Notes: generated by a model from the sequence alone, not told the origin. A stretch of 30,269 bases of DNA from CAZLMG01 sp964560765 (GCA_964560765.1 CAZLMG010000047.1:1-30269); one strand, 5' to 3'. Counted from the stretch's first letter, positions 8,275-17,531 are shown. Made by a program: numbers and translations.

Positions 8275-9284
8275 AGGGACACGCTGGGTGTGGTTCGTTC
8301 AGGCAGCTGACGATAGCTGTACAGGCTTGTGCCGTCGCTATCGATAAATTCCCATTGCAGATGACTGTCCTGCGCGGTCAGTTGCAGAAACCCGTGCGTG
8401 GACTTGGCGAAGGCCGTGCGGCTTTCGCAGTGGTCGTGGTCGAAGGCACGCAATTTTGCCCCCCCGGCTCCGCTAATGAACGAGTGTGCCGGGCAGAGTT
8501 CGCGATCATAAACGTGCTCAAGAAAATGCGTGTGCGCGGTGACGTAGGTATCGACCTTGCCGCAGAGCTGGTGCGCAATTCCCCAGCTGCGCCAGATATC
8601 TTCTCGATAGGGACGATCCGAGCAGCCAGAGGCAAAGGGATGGTGGCCAAGAGCGATCCGCCAGCGAGCCTGACTGTTCTGCATTGCAGTCATCACTTCA
8701 TTGCGAAAGCCTCCCCAGGTCGGAATAAAGAGGTCTAGCTTATTGGTATCGAGGGCAAAGAACTGCACCAGCCGGCCGACGCTCGCCGTATACATGCGTC
8801 CCGGCATGCGCCAGCGTGGATTGAGGCGGGAGTATTGCACTTGTGCCTCCGCATTGCCCTTGTGGTCATGATTGCCCAGAATGGGCAAAGTCGGGATGTT
8901 GGCGAGGCACGGGCTGCCGTAAGGCTCGGCAAATTTCGTACGAAAGTTATCGTCGTCAGCTCCAGAAACGCCGTTTTGATAGAAGTTGTCCCCCAGTAAT
9001 ATCAGAGCGATCGGCGCCCCCTGTTGCTGACAACGCGCTTCCATAGCCTTGGCAACGGACCGCTGAGCGTCATTCCCCATTCCCGTATCGCCGAGTAGAA
9101 AAAACGTGACAGGTCGGTCTGCCGGGAGCGGGAGTTCCTGGTTCAGCGGGCCAGCGGCGTTTCTACTCACCAATGAGCGGTAGGTTAGGTGGCCATAAGC
9201 CAGCGTAACCAAGACTAGACCGCCCCAAAGTGTGACCCGCCATCGCCGTTGCATGACGGCCAATGCCAATAATTTCAACACCAC
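8271..9284 (-). CDS. purple acid phosphatase-like metallophosphoesterase
   Basis: A 337-residue protein with the full calcineurin-like metal-site motif set: GDTG (about 65-68), GDNFY (98-102), GNHD (137-140), GHHP (213-216) and AHTH (250-253). The spacing and the GDNFY motif resemble tartrate-resistant acid phosphatase (type 5) enzymes. An N-terminal RRWR followed by a hydrophobic stretch forms a signal anchor, so the catalytic domain should be periplasmic. It is co-transcribed with the sulfatase-fold protein and may remove phosphate from substrates or products of that enzyme, which is inference. The start is uncertain. The GTG at 9284 has GAGGG 6 bases upstream; a TTG at 9290 or an ATG at 9254 is also possible, and all keep the anchor. 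Confidence 0.85.
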   Translation of the reverse strand: MVLKLLALAVMQRRWRVTLWGGLVLVTLAYGHLTYRSLVSRNAAGPLNQELPLPADRPVTFFLLGDTGMGNDAQRSVAKAMEARCQQQGAPIALILLGDNFYQNGVSGADDDNFRTKFAEPYGSPCLANIPTLPILGNHDHKGNAEAQVQYSRLNPRWRMPGRMYTASVGRLVQFFALDTNKLDLFIPTWGGFRNEVMTAMQNSQARWRIALGHHPFASGCSDRPYREDIWRSWGIAHQLCGKVDTYVTAHTHFLEHVYDRELCPAHSFISGAGGAKLRAFDHDHCESRTAFAKSTHGFLQLTAQDSHLQWEFIDSDGTSLYSYRQLPERTTPSVSL

Positions 9285-9445
9285 CCTCAACCCTCAACAG
9301 TCCAACTTTCGGACGGTCCTAGCAATATACGGTAAATCCAAGCATAATTTCTATGGCATTCAACTTGTAAAGGTTGGGGTCTGTGAGTCCTGAGTCCGGG
9401 ATAGTGACCCTTCTGTTGCAGACGATCGAACCGAGAGGTGTGGCG

Positions 9446-11065
9446 ATGAAATTTCGGCTGAATACGTTAGTTGGCGGTATTTTGTTCATCGTCGCGGCGG
9501 CGACTGGGTGCTTGAAGCAGGGGCGACTCGAGTCATTCGGCCCGGGCAAGGGCGGTTCCATATTAGCGGATATCGGCGGCTTAGAGGCGGAAGATCGGGC
9601 ATTGGCTGGTATTCGCTACGTTTTGAAATGCGAACGCGCGGGGCAACCATTAGAAAAAGTTCCTGCCGACAAGCAGACGAACGACTTTGTCAGCTTTCCC
9701 GCGGCGACATTGAAAGATGGAGATGCTTGCGCCATGGAAATCTGGGCCGATGTTGACCGCAAGTTCAACTATACTTGGTATGGCGTGGACGGTGCTGGTG
9801 CTCCGGTCGTGGGACTGTATTACAGTTCGGATAAAAAGCAAATTGCCAGCAGTAAGCTAGCGCTAACGCTCTATAAGCTATATAGCAAGACTCCTACCGA
9901 TTTCTTCTCGGCGACAGTCCAGGTAGCCTTCAAGCTGAAAGAAGGCACTACCATGCCTGCCGATGACAAGACGATCGCTAATCTGCAATGTGGCGATGCC
10001 AACTATCCTTCGGCCAAGGCGGAAGCCGTGACGGGAGCTGCCGATGCTCGCACTTTTAAGTTTACCGACCTTTCGGTAGCAAAGATGAAGCCTGCCGCTT
10101 GTACGAAATTGACTGTTTTGGTCGAGAATCAGCCCGCATACGTGACGAGCGAAGTCCTAGCGATCAAGTTTGAGAACGTACAAGTCGGTACGGAAGTGAA
10201 GTTTGGCCCGTTCAATGTCGAAACAGCACCATCGGACAGCGTGATCGTCGAGACGGTCCGCGGCATTGAGTGTACTTCATTTGATACAACCACTCGTCAG
10301 TGCTTGTCGATTTCTCTGCCGCGCTACAAAAACTATTGGTTTGCTGTTGTCGCCGGCGAAAAGGCAGGGGCACCCGTGACCTATGTGGTATCGGCAGCGC
10401 AAGGCTTGCGCCTCGATCAAGGCGATCGCGTCAAATCAATCGCGGCCATGAATGCCCAGATCGCCGGCGGTGCTGCCAGCTATACCTTCTATGCAGTCGA
10501 CGCTAAAGCGACGATTTTGGGCGCAGAATTGGGTGCGCCTGTGCAGGGTTCACTGCAGCCACTCGGCGCAACTGATTTGACGGGGGTTCAACTTCGGCGG
10601 TTTGCTGAGTTTTATCTGCATGGGTTTCAGGAAGTGGGTGAGTCCACACTACGCACGCGCACGGCGTCTGCAAGCTTGGCGCGATGGTTTGCCTTGGTCA
10701 CGGCGACAGAAGGTACTCGCTCTGGTAAATTCATTGTTGCCGGTGGTCAAAAGTACATGCAGTCGGCGAAACTAGCTGATGGCAACCTGTTTAGCTGGCA
10801 GGCATTTCGTGCGGAGCGAGATCAGAGCAGCAGTCGCTACCGGACCTATGCCGTCAATAATGAGAGTCTGGTCACACATGATTGTAGTGCATCCATCGAT
10901 TACTATTTGGACGACTTGAGCGCGGAATCAGCCGAAGGCCTTTCGAGTGCGGCCCAACACCCCGTTGCGGATGCCTGTGAGATCTCCTCATTTCCTGCCG
11001 AGTTTGACAATTGGCAGATTAGAGCGCAGATGTTTCTTTGGGGCTGGCACGCCCAGCAGTTGTAG
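9446..11065 (+). CDS. lipoprotein of unknown function
   Basis: A 539-residue protein with a lipoprotein signal: MKFR, a hydrophobic core and the lipobox ATGC with Cys22. Leu at +2 predicts outer-membrane sorting. The mature part is rich in short beta strands, with scattered cysteines that could pair (an ECTSFDTTTRQC stretch, and cysteines near the C-terminus). I recognise no domain. The ATG at 9446 follows GAGAGG at an ordinary distance; the 24 extra residues of the longer frame to 9374 have no signal character and are rejected. The gene stands alone and ends just before a strong terminator at 11106-11128. Confidence 0.75.
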   Translation: MKFRLNTLVGGILFIVAAATGCLKQGRLESFGPGKGGSILADIGGLEAEDRALAGIRYVLKCERAGQPLEKVPADKQTNDFVSFPAATLKDGDACAMEIWADVDRKFNYTWYGVDGAGAPVVGLYYSSDKKQIASSKLALTLYKLYSKTPTDFFSATVQVAFKLKEGTTMPADDKTIANLQCGDANYPSAKAEAVTGAADARTFKFTDLSVAKMKPAACTKLTVLVENQPAYVTSEVLAIKFENVQVGTEVKFGPFNVETAPSDSVIVETVRGIECTSFDTTTRQCLSISLPRYKNYWFAVVAGEKAGAPVTYVVSAAQGLRLDQGDRVKSIAAMNAQIAGGAASYTFYAVDAKATILGAELGAPVQGSLQPLGATDLTGVQLRRFAEFYLHGFQEVGESTLRTRTASASLARWFALVTATEGTRSGKFIVAGGQKYMQSAKLADGNLFSWQAFRAERDQSSSRYRTYAVNNESLVTHDCSASIDYYLDDLSAESAEGLSSAAQHPVADACEISSFPAEFDNWQIRAQMFLWGWHAQQL

Positions 11066-11105
11066 TGGTCATCCGCGCTGACGCGGTCACTCATGAGACT
11101 TTTGC

Positions 11106-11128
11106 AGGGCCCTTAACGGGCCCTTTTT
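11106..11128 (+). terminator. rho-independent terminator after the lipoprotein gene
   Basis: A 7-bp stem AGGGCCC/GGGCCCT with loop TTAAC is followed by a run of T residues. It lies 41 bases after the stop codon. A smaller CCGCG-CTGA-CGCGG hairpin sits just upstream. Confidence 0.85.
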
Positions 11129-11258
11129 GCTTAATATCCCTTGCCTAAACCGCTAGTTTCAGTAACTATTCTAAAGGAGAGCGATCGTCAAAGTTGCGAA
11201 GATTCAACGCTATGACCATGGTGCGTCCGGCAACTTCGCAGCGTGCAGGAGAGGGAAC

Positions 11259-11900
11259 ATGATGCGTATTCTACGAGCTTTGATCTTGGGGTCGGCGGTT
11301 GGCTTTGCCTCCACGTCTTACGCGATTTTTGACGCGCAAGTTCTGGCTGGCATGCGCAGTGGCACAGTCAAGGCGGATACCGATGGCGCAGAAGAGGAAG
11401 AGTTCAACTCGACGGAGATTGGCTTCGCTGCCCACATCGATCCCATTCCTTTGGTGCCAGTGGCCTTCGGGGTATATGCCAATACCTCCACGTTTTCAGA
11501 TTTGGACGAAGAAGGAACTGGATTCAGCAAGGGTGCTGGCCTGGAAGTTGGCGTTCAGCTGTACGCGTGGCTACCGATCGGCATCGCTGGTTTAAAGCCA
11601 TACGCGAAATTAGGCTTGCCACTATACAGCGCTTACAAGATGGATAGCATTGCGACCGTCGGTACCACCGAGACCGAGTATCCGGCAGTATTGGAAACCT
11701 CTGGCATGCACTTCGGATTTGGCCTGGGATGGTCGCCGATTCCCCTGGTTCCGGTTGCTGTCCTGCTTGAGCTGGATATTGGCAGTCAAACCATGAAGTA
11801 CACAGAAGCCAAAATCGGCAGCACGGATTTGACCGACAGCATGCCGAAGTTGGACTACTCTTCGAAAGCGTTTCTGATTGGTGTCCAAGCCGGACTCTAA
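11259..11900 (+). CDS. small outer-membrane beta-barrel-like protein
   Basis: A 213-residue secreted protein. The signal peptide ends at SYA before IFDAQ (cleavage near residue 22). The mature part alternates aromatic and small residues in amphipathic strands, with Gly-rich turns and an acidic loop EEEEF. Two near-repeats, DPIPLVPVAFGV and SPIPLVPVAVLL, suggest a duplicated hairpin in an 8-stranded barrel. The GAGAGGG site precedes tandem ATGs at 11259 and 11262. The leader before it carries an inverted repeat, AAGTTGC near 11190 and GCAACTT near 11229, which could fold the 5' UTR. Function unknown. Confidence 0.75.
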   Translation: MMRILRALILGSAVGFASTSYAIFDAQVLAGMRSGTVKADTDGAEEEEFNSTEIGFAAHIDPIPLVPVAFGVYANTSTFSDLDEEGTGFSKGAGLEVGVQLYAWLPIGIAGLKPYAKLGLPLYSAYKMDSIATVGTTETEYPAVLETSGMHFGFGLGWSPIPLVPVAVLLELDIGSQTMKYTEAKIGSTDLTDSMPKLDYSSKAFLIGVQAGL

Positions 11901-11914
11901 GAGTCTACATGATG

Positions 11915-11935
11915 GCGGCCCGGTTGGGCCGCTTT
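11915..11935 (+). terminator. hairpin terminator after the beta-barrel gene
   Basis: A 7-bp stem GCGGCCC/GGGCCGC with loop GGTT is followed by TTT. It sits 15 bases after the stop codon and 8 before the end of the convergent GH13 gene. The short T tract makes it of medium strength. Confidence 0.6.
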
Positions 11936-11942
11936 CGCACAT

Positions 11943-13472
11943 TCAGCGAACAGTCTCGTTTGCCTCGACACTATAAAGACCACCCGAACGCGGTGGCAGT
12001 CGCATCGAAAATACATTCGATTCCGCCCGCAGTGATGTTCCGTTCAAAATGTCGTGCATTTGAGCAGCGCCTGCGAATTCTTGGCTGATTCGAAACACTC
12101 TTTCTGTCAAGGACGTGTTGAAAGCGGTAAAGCACATACTGCGACCATCGTGACGTGCAAGTACGAGGAGCTCCTCTGAGGACTCGACGACAGCAAGTGA
12201 GCCTTTCTGCAATGCGCTAAGCCGTCGGCGAGCCGTGATCAGCCTTTGGACAAATTCACGAAGCTCGTGATTCCAAGTTCTATCGTCCCAATCAAAGGAA
12301 CGTCGGCAGTCGGGGTCGTGATTCCCAGCCATACCAATCTCATCGCCGTAATATATACAGGGTGCTCCTGGAAACGTGAATAGGCAGAGAAACAGCATCT
12401 TCAATCCATGAAGATCGCCGAGCCCGCAGTTCAAAATGCGCGGTGTGTCGTGACTACCCACGAAGTTCATCTGAGAAATGGTAACCTCAGGGGAGTAAAT
12501 TCGTGTCAGGTGAGTCAGTGTTTCTGCAAATTCATGGGTATTGAGCGGTCGAATCTCCTTGTAGCCACACATCTTGAATTGCTCAAAGTTCAGACTGCTG
12601 GCAAAGAAATATCCGATCGCAGCCTTTCCCAGTGGGTAGTTCATCACTGCATCAAATTGGTCACCTTCCAACCAACGAGGTGCTTCGTGCCAGATTTCGC
12701 CGACGATATACGCGTCAGGATTGCGCGCTTTTACCCGGGCTCGAAAGGTGCGCCAAAATTCTGCGTCAGGGATCTCTTCCGGCACGTCGAGCCGCCAGCC
12801 ATCGATTCCGAAGTCTATCCAGAACTCAGCCACGCTGAGTATGAATTCACGCACTTCTGGATTCTGCGTGTTGAATTTAGGCAGGGCTGGCATATCCCAC
12901 CAAGCGTGATAACCAAATCGATCCACGGCTGGAGCTGATGGTTCGTTCGCGAACTCGTGTGGGTGGCTGTACGCCTTAAACGAATGCCCGTTCTCTAGCC
13001 ATTCGCGATTGAAATGAAACCAATCGAGATAGGGTGAGAAACTGCCGTTTTCAAGCGTGTGGTTGAACTGAAGGAAGCCACGGCTTGCGTGGTTAAAGAC
13101 GCCATCCAGCACGATCCGCATCGACCGCCGATGCATTTCGTCGATGAGGGTCCGCAGAGCTTCATTACCGCCGAGAATGGGGTCAACGTTGAAGTAATCA
13201 TGAGTGTGATAACGGTGATTAGCCGTCGATGTAAAAATCGGATTGAGATAGACCCCGTTCACTCCAAGTTCTTGTAAGTAGTCGAGCTTGTCCAAGAGTC
13301 CCCATAGATCGCCGCCTTTAAAGCCAAAATAGTTGGGTGGCGACGACCAAGATTCGAATACCCCGCATTGCGATGGACGTTTGCTACGCGCGAAGCGGTC
13401 AGGAAATATCTGGTAAAATACGGTTTCGGAAACCCACTTTGGGATGTGTCCTGTTATCTTGACGTTCGTCAT
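11943..13472 (-). CDS. GH13 alpha-amylase family glycosidase (neopullulanase/cyclomaltodextrinase-like)
   Basis: A 509-residue cytosolic enzyme. The four GH13 motifs are intact: DGVFNH (123-128), GWRLDVPEE with nucleophile Asp229, GEIWHE with acid/base Glu259, and FVGSHDT with Asp342. YYGDEIGMAGNHDPDCRRSFDW is typical of cyclomaltodextrinase, neopullulanase and maltogenic amylase. There is no N-terminal CBM34 domain and no signal peptide, so it should trim intracellular maltodextrin or glycogen. The ATG at 13472 gives the family-like N-terminus (MTNVKITGHIPKWVSETVFY) and has AAGG upstream; a basic 27-residue extension to 13553 is open but unlikely. It is divergent from the glycogen-synthase-like operon. 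Confidence 0.88.
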   Translation of the reverse strand: MTNVKITGHIPKWVSETVFYQIFPDRFARSKRPSQCGVFESWSSPPNYFGFKGGDLWGLLDKLDYLQELGVNGVYLNPIFTSTANHRYHTHDYFNVDPILGGNEALRTLIDEMHRRSMRIVLDGVFNHASRGFLQFNHTLENGSFSPYLDWFHFNREWLENGHSFKAYSHPHEFANEPSAPAVDRFGYHAWWDMPALPKFNTQNPEVREFILSVAEFWIDFGIDGWRLDVPEEIPDAEFWRTFRARVKARNPDAYIVGEIWHEAPRWLEGDQFDAVMNYPLGKAAIGYFFASSLNFEQFKMCGYKEIRPLNTHEFAETLTHLTRIYSPEVTISQMNFVGSHDTPRILNCGLGDLHGLKMLFLCLFTFPGAPCIYYGDEIGMAGNHDPDCRRSFDWDDRTWNHELREFVQRLITARRRLSALQKGSLAVVESSEELLVLARHDGRSMCFTAFNTSLTERVFRISQEFAGAAQMHDILNGTSLRAESNVFSMRLPPRSGGLYSVEANETVR

Positions 13473-13691
13473 AGATCGTCGAGGCCTTCTGCATGGAAAC
13501 ATGTGTTGTTTGGAACGTTTTGATTGATTTGACGCTTTGTTGAATTTTAACACAATCGGCCAACGCGCAGGAATAGGGGCCGTGAAAAACTCTCAGAAAA
13601 TTATGTAGATTCAAACGCCAGCCGGCTCTATCCTCTCCGCAGGTCATATTCTTCAGTCTTATGTTCTGCAACACACATGGAAGTTCGTCAG
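13473..13691. other. divergent intergenic region, GH13 / glycogen synthase operon
   Basis: 219 bases between two divergent starts. TTGACG (13529-13534) with CACAAT (13551-13556) after 16 bases is a weak promoter candidate for the synthase operon. TAAAAT on the minus strand (13544-13549) could be a -10 box for GH13. No operator or RNA structure is clear. Confidence 0.3.
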
Positions 13692-14954
13692 ATGAAAGTT
13701 CTGATGTTTGGCTGGGAGTTTCCTCCACTGATAACCGGAGGGTTAGGCACCGCTTGTCATGGTCTTAGCACGTCATTGGCGCGGCTCGTCGAAAAGATCA
13801 CCTTCGTATTGCCGAAGGTCAAAGGTCCGCATCATGCGGAAGGCGTTCACGTTGTAGGTGCAGCGGATTACCACTTGGACACGACAACTTCGACCAGGGA
13901 CACGTATCTTGAAATCTATAACATTCAGTCTACCCTGCGTCCCTATCTTACCGAAGAGGACTATGTGCGTTCTCTGGAGAAGATTGGCGAGGAGCGTATG
14001 CGCGTGGCTGCTGGCGGCGTCTTCAACTTTTCCGGTGATTACGGTGGCGACTTGATCAGCGAAGTTTTTCGCTATGCTGCGGTCGCGAGCGCAATTGCCG
14101 GTAGCGATGCATTTGATGTCATTCACGCGCATGACTGGATGACTTACCCGGCCGGCATGGAGGCCAAGCGTCGCTCGGGCGTTCCCTTGGTCGTTCATGT
14201 GCATGCTCTGGAGTTCGACCGATCCGGCGATCAGGTGAATCAAAGCATCTTTGATATTGAGCGACAAGGTATGGAAGCCGCCGATCGCATCATTGCCGTG
14301 TCTCGTCGCACGAGAGATTTGATCGTGTCCCGTTATGGTATTCCGGCTCATAAAGTCACTGTGATTCACAACGGGATTGCTCCACTCGCTGCCAACGAAA
14401 CGTTGCGGAGAGATGATCCCGTCAAGGGCAAGTTGGTTGTATTTCTTGGGCGGATCACCATGCAGAAGGGGCCCGAATATTTTCTTGAAGCTGCCTATCT
14501 TGCCGCACGCGAACTGCCTGATGTTCGCTTCGTCATGGCTGGCTGTGGCGATATGATGCCGCGCATGATTCGCCGGATGGCGGAGCTCAACCTGATCGAC
14601 CGATTCTTTTTCACCGGTTTTATCAACGACCAGAAGCGCGATCAGCTGTTTTCAATAGCCGATCTTTTCGTCATGACCTCAATATCTGAACCATTCGGCC
14701 TCACCCCCGTTGAAGCAATTCAGCATGACGTGCCAGTCATCGTCACCAAGCAGGCTGGTGTGGCAGAGGTCCTTCAGCATGCGATCAAGGTGGACTTTTG
14801 GGACACCCGAAGGATCGCGGATGCGATCATCAAAGTTCTCTCTGAACCCGGCCTTTCTCGACAGATGATCGAGGGCAGTCGGGTGGATCTTGCTCATATC
14901 ACTTGGGACCAGGCCGCAGACAGAGTCTTGCAAATTTACAAGGAGCTTGCCTAA
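13692..14954 (+). CDS. glycogen synthase-like glycosyltransferase (GT4/GT5)
   Basis: A 420-residue GT-B fold enzyme. Visible are MKVLMFGWEFPP and GGLGTA (16-21) at the sugar-nucleotide loop, HAHDW (145-149), FLGRITMQKG (251-260) with the Arg and Lys that bind the donor phosphates, and the E-x7-E motif EPFGLTPVE (333-341). This N-terminus is typical of the ADP/UDP-glucose-using glycogen synthases paired with GH57 enzymes in archaea and some bacteria. The start at 13692 fits the family; the ATG at 13677 would add 5 residues. The next gene begins 2 bases after the stop codon, so they form an operon. Confidence 0.85.
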   Translation: MKVLMFGWEFPPLITGGLGTACHGLSTSLARLVEKITFVLPKVKGPHHAEGVHVVGAADYHLDTTTSTRDTYLEIYNIQSTLRPYLTEEDYVRSLEKIGEERMRVAAGGVFNFSGDYGGDLISEVFRYAAVASAIAGSDAFDVIHAHDWMTYPAGMEAKRRSGVPLVVHVHALEFDRSGDQVNQSIFDIERQGMEAADRIIAVSRRTRDLIVSRYGIPAHKVTVIHNGIAPLAANETLRRDDPVKGKLVVFLGRITMQKGPEYFLEAAYLAARELPDVRFVMAGCGDMMPRMIRRMAELNLIDRFFFTGFINDQKRDQLFSIADLFVMTSISEPFGLTPVEAIQHDVPVIVTKQAGVAEVLQHAIKVDFWDTRRIADAIIKVLSEPGLSRQMIEGSRVDLAHITWDQAADRVLQIYKELA

Positions 14955-14956
14955 TC

Positions 14957-16270
14957 ATGGTTGCTGTTTGTTTTTACTTTCAGGTGCATCAACCGTTCCG
15001 CCTGCGGCGCGATTTCGACTTCTTCTGTATTGGCACAACGAAACCCTACGAGGATGATGTCAAGAACGCAGAAATCTGTCGCAAAGTCGCCGACAAATGC
15101 TATCTACCGACCAATAGGATCATGCTGGAGCTGATTCGCCGACATCAAGGAAAGTTTCGTATTTCCTACTCCATCAGCGGCACAGCGCTTGAGCAATTCG
15201 AAATGTATTGTCCGGAGGTTCTCGACTCGTTTCGTGAGCTCGCAGAAACTGGCTGTGTGGAATTTATTGGTGAGACTTACTATCACTCGCTGGCTTACCT
15301 CTATTCGCAAAAAGAGTTTCTAACTCAGGCGAAAATGCACCGAGATAGGATCACGACCTTGTTTGGCATCCGGCCAACGACATTCCGCAACACCGAGCTG
15401 ATCTATAATAATGGTGTAGCCGTGCTGGCAGAGAAACTGGGGTACAAGGCGGTCCTTGCGGAAGGAGCTGACCGGGTTCTCGATTGGCGCAGTCCGAATT
15501 TCGTCTACCAACCGGCTGGTACGCAAAAAATTAAGTTACTTCTGAAAAATTACCGGTTGTCGGACGATATCGCCTTCCGTTTTTCAGAGCGAAGTTGGAG
15601 TGAATGGCCACTCACTGCCGAAAAGTACGCTTCATGGCTGCATCAGATTCCTGGATCGGGCGAGACGGTAAATCTGTTTATGGATTATGAGACGTTTGGC
15701 GAGCACCAGTGGGAGGCTTCCGGGATCTTCGATTTCCTGCGCCATATGCCAGATGCGATTCTCCAGCATCCTGAGTTTGAATTTCTGACGCCGTCGCAGG
15801 TCGCGGCCAAGTTGAAACCCGTGGCTGAGTTGGATATTCCTGGCCTCGTCTCTTGGGCAGATGTAGAGCGGGATGTTTCCGCGTGGCTCGGTAATCCTCT
15901 GCAGGATGCCGCCGCCGGTTTTATTTTTGGAATCGAGAAGGATATTCTCGCGACGAAAGATGCAAAGCTGCTTCACGCTTGGCGTAAACTCCAGACATCG
16001 GATCATTTTTACTATATGTGCATCAAGTGGTTCAATGATGGCGATGTCCACAAATACTTCAGTCCCTATGATTCGCCATACGACGCCTTTATTTTTTTCC
16101 AGAATGCGGCAAACCAACTGCGTTGGGCAGCGAGCGAGGCAAAGAAGCAGGCGCGGGCTAAGGCTCCAAACAAAGTAAAGAGGCAAGCCGCGATGGCAGT
16201 CACGGTGCCTTCTGCCGACTTTTTCGATCCTGTGACCATCTCCCAGTCCGCCAAGGGCTTAGGGGACTGA
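14957..16270 (+). CDS. GH57 family glycoside hydrolase (alpha-amylase-like)
   Basis: A 437-residue cytosolic enzyme of family GH57. Conserved regions are HQPFR (11-15), GETYYHSL (105-112), FRNTELIYNN with the catalytic nucleophile Glu147, and MDYETFGEHQW with the acid/base Asp243. Members act as alpha-amylase, amylopullulanase, 4-alpha-glucanotransferase or branching enzyme; this length and motif set are closest to the alpha-amylase-like group, but branching is not excluded. The ATG at 14957 has AAGGAG within the end of the upstream gene. The tail after residue 395 is lysine- and alanine-rich and probably disordered. With the upstream synthase and the divergent GH13 gene it forms an alpha-glucan storage and turnover set. 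Confidence 0.87.
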   Translation: MVAVCFYFQVHQPFRLRRDFDFFCIGTTKPYEDDVKNAEICRKVADKCYLPTNRIMLELIRRHQGKFRISYSISGTALEQFEMYCPEVLDSFRELAETGCVEFIGETYYHSLAYLYSQKEFLTQAKMHRDRITTLFGIRPTTFRNTELIYNNGVAVLAEKLGYKAVLAEGADRVLDWRSPNFVYQPAGTQKIKLLLKNYRLSDDIAFRFSERSWSEWPLTAEKYASWLHQIPGSGETVNLFMDYETFGEHQWEASGIFDFLRHMPDAILQHPEFEFLTPSQVAAKLKPVAELDIPGLVSWADVERDVSAWLGNPLQDAAAGFIFGIEKDILATKDAKLLHAWRKLQTSDHFYYMCIKWFNDGDVHKYFSPYDSPYDAFIFFQNAANQLRWAASEAKKQARAKAPNKVKRQAAMAVTVPSADFFDPVTISQSAKGLGD

Positions 16271-16289
16271 CTTGCTACCAACTTCGCTA

Positions 16290-16316
16290 GCGGTCGTGAG
16301 CACGTTTCGCGACCGC
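16290..16316. terminator. symmetric hairpin between convergent genes
   Basis: A 7-bp stem GCGGTCG/CGACCGC spans an 11-base loop between the GH57 stop and the convergent Fic gene stop. There is no clear T tract on either strand, so it may act as a weak bidirectional terminator. Confidence 0.4.
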
Positions 16317-16322
16317 ACGCAT

Positions 16323-17447
16323 TCACTCGCCCCAGCCTCCGCCAAAAAACCATGGGGTCCAGGAGTGAAATGTGTCGGCCCAGGTTGGTGGACGCGAGTT
16401 CCAATCAAGTTCGTGAGGCAGGGGGCGGTTGCTAATCACGGCTTCGACACCGCGTCGCATTTCGGAAGTCCGAGAGCCGTCCCATTCATGGTTCTCCGAT
16501 GCTTGGTGCAAGAGCACAGCAATAGCTCCCGAAAATACGACCTGAGGACCTGAAAACCCAAAGGCGATTCCTGTTGCCAGCTCGCTACCCAGGAATGATC
16601 CGGCATTGTTTGCCACCGGCTCCGAATAACCCATCTCGCGCGTCACATGCGATCCAGCGACATCGCCGACGAGCCCAACACCCGCTGATGTGGCGACCCT
16701 TGTACCGACTCGTATCAGTTGCCTGCGCCAGAGCCGCCCCCCTGGCTGGTAAGCTTCTTCAAGGCATTCTTTAAGCACGTCTCCGACACGGCCGTTGGCA
16801 TTTGCAAAAGGGTGTGTGTGGATGTACTGCTTGTAGACGACCTCTATATGCTCTTGCGACGGCTGCCATGTCCTTGGTCCTTTCCTGATCATTTCAAAGA
16901 GCTCGTCCATTTGCCTCTGAATGTCATTGGGGTCGGAATAGCGGATTTCCAATGTGGTAAGCCCTTCGGACTCGCCAAGCACGGAGAGCTTTAGGAGGGG
17001 ATTTTCCTCCATAAAACGCCGCAGGTCGTTCGAAGGAATTTCCCATCGGCCGTTGCCATGCGGACCTCTCGGTCCCACCTCCCCAACTCGATAACGACCG
17101 CGCATGTCCCAGGGGAGATCTGTGGCAAGTTCCTGGTGCAAACTCTTCAACTGGTATTCGAGATTGCGGGGCTGCGTCAGGTCGTAAGTATAAAGTCTGA
17201 ACCTGTTCACGGCCGGCGTTGCCACCTCAGTTACGTATGCTCGACTATATTTTCCGCCGTCCGCACAGCCAATTTTTCGTGACAGAACATCGGACACTTG
17301 CCGCTCAGTCAGCGGCGCAAACCTGTTACCCGCCAATAGATGGTGACTCTGCAGCCAGGCGATAAGCCCAAGGATTCCGGCAGCGCGTGGCCGGGTCAAA
17401 GCCACGACCTTAACAAGACGTCCGATAGGACCCATGTTCTTGCGCAT
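16323..17447 (-). CDS. Fic (Fido)-domain protein with N-terminal hydrophobic segment
   Basis: A 374-residue protein. The Fic motif HPFANANGR is at 212-220. It matches the Fido consensus in its N-A form, where many AMPylators have D/E-G. The usual upstream elements are present: RGRYRVGEVGPRG (about 116-128) and a DELFEMI helix (181-187). Fic enzymes usually transfer AMP or another phosphate-linked group to Ser, Thr or Tyr of target proteins. Residues 1-40 have a basic start and the hydrophobic stretch AAGILGLIAWL, like a signal peptide or anchor. Residues 250-265 and 280-313 are Gly/Ala-rich and hydrophobic, which is unusual for a Fic protein. The ATG at 17447 has GGGAGG 6 bases upstream, which fixes the start over the longer frame to 17471. 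No antitoxin-like partner gene is adjacent. Confidence 0.8.
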   Translation of the reverse strand: MRKNMGPIGRLVKVVALTRPRAAGILGLIAWLQSHHLLAGNRFAPLTERQVSDVLSRKIGCADGGKYSRAYVTEVATPAVNRFRLYTYDLTQPRNLEYQLKSLHQELATDLPWDMRGRYRVGEVGPRGPHGNGRWEIPSNDLRRFMEENPLLKLSVLGESEGLTTLEIRYSDPNDIQRQMDELFEMIRKGPRTWQPSQEHIEVVYKQYIHTHPFANANGRVGDVLKECLEEAYQPGGRLWRRQLIRVGTRVATSAGVGLVGDVAGSHVTREMGYSEPVANNAGSFLGSELATGIAFGFSGPQVVFSGAIAVLLHQASENHEWDGSRTSEMRRGVEAVISNRPLPHELDWNSRPPTWADTFHSWTPWFFGGGWGE

Positions 17448-17531
17448 GCATGACCTCCCTAATTGCGACATTTGTGCCCATCATTACAAGAATGGGCCCA
17501 GTTCGTAGCGCACCGGGTCAAAATCCTATAA

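Noticed and set aside
9374..9445. 24-residue N-terminal extension of the lipoprotein gene
   Set aside because: It would bury the lipoprotein signal; the ATG at 9446 has its own GAGAGG site and a normal signal peptide.
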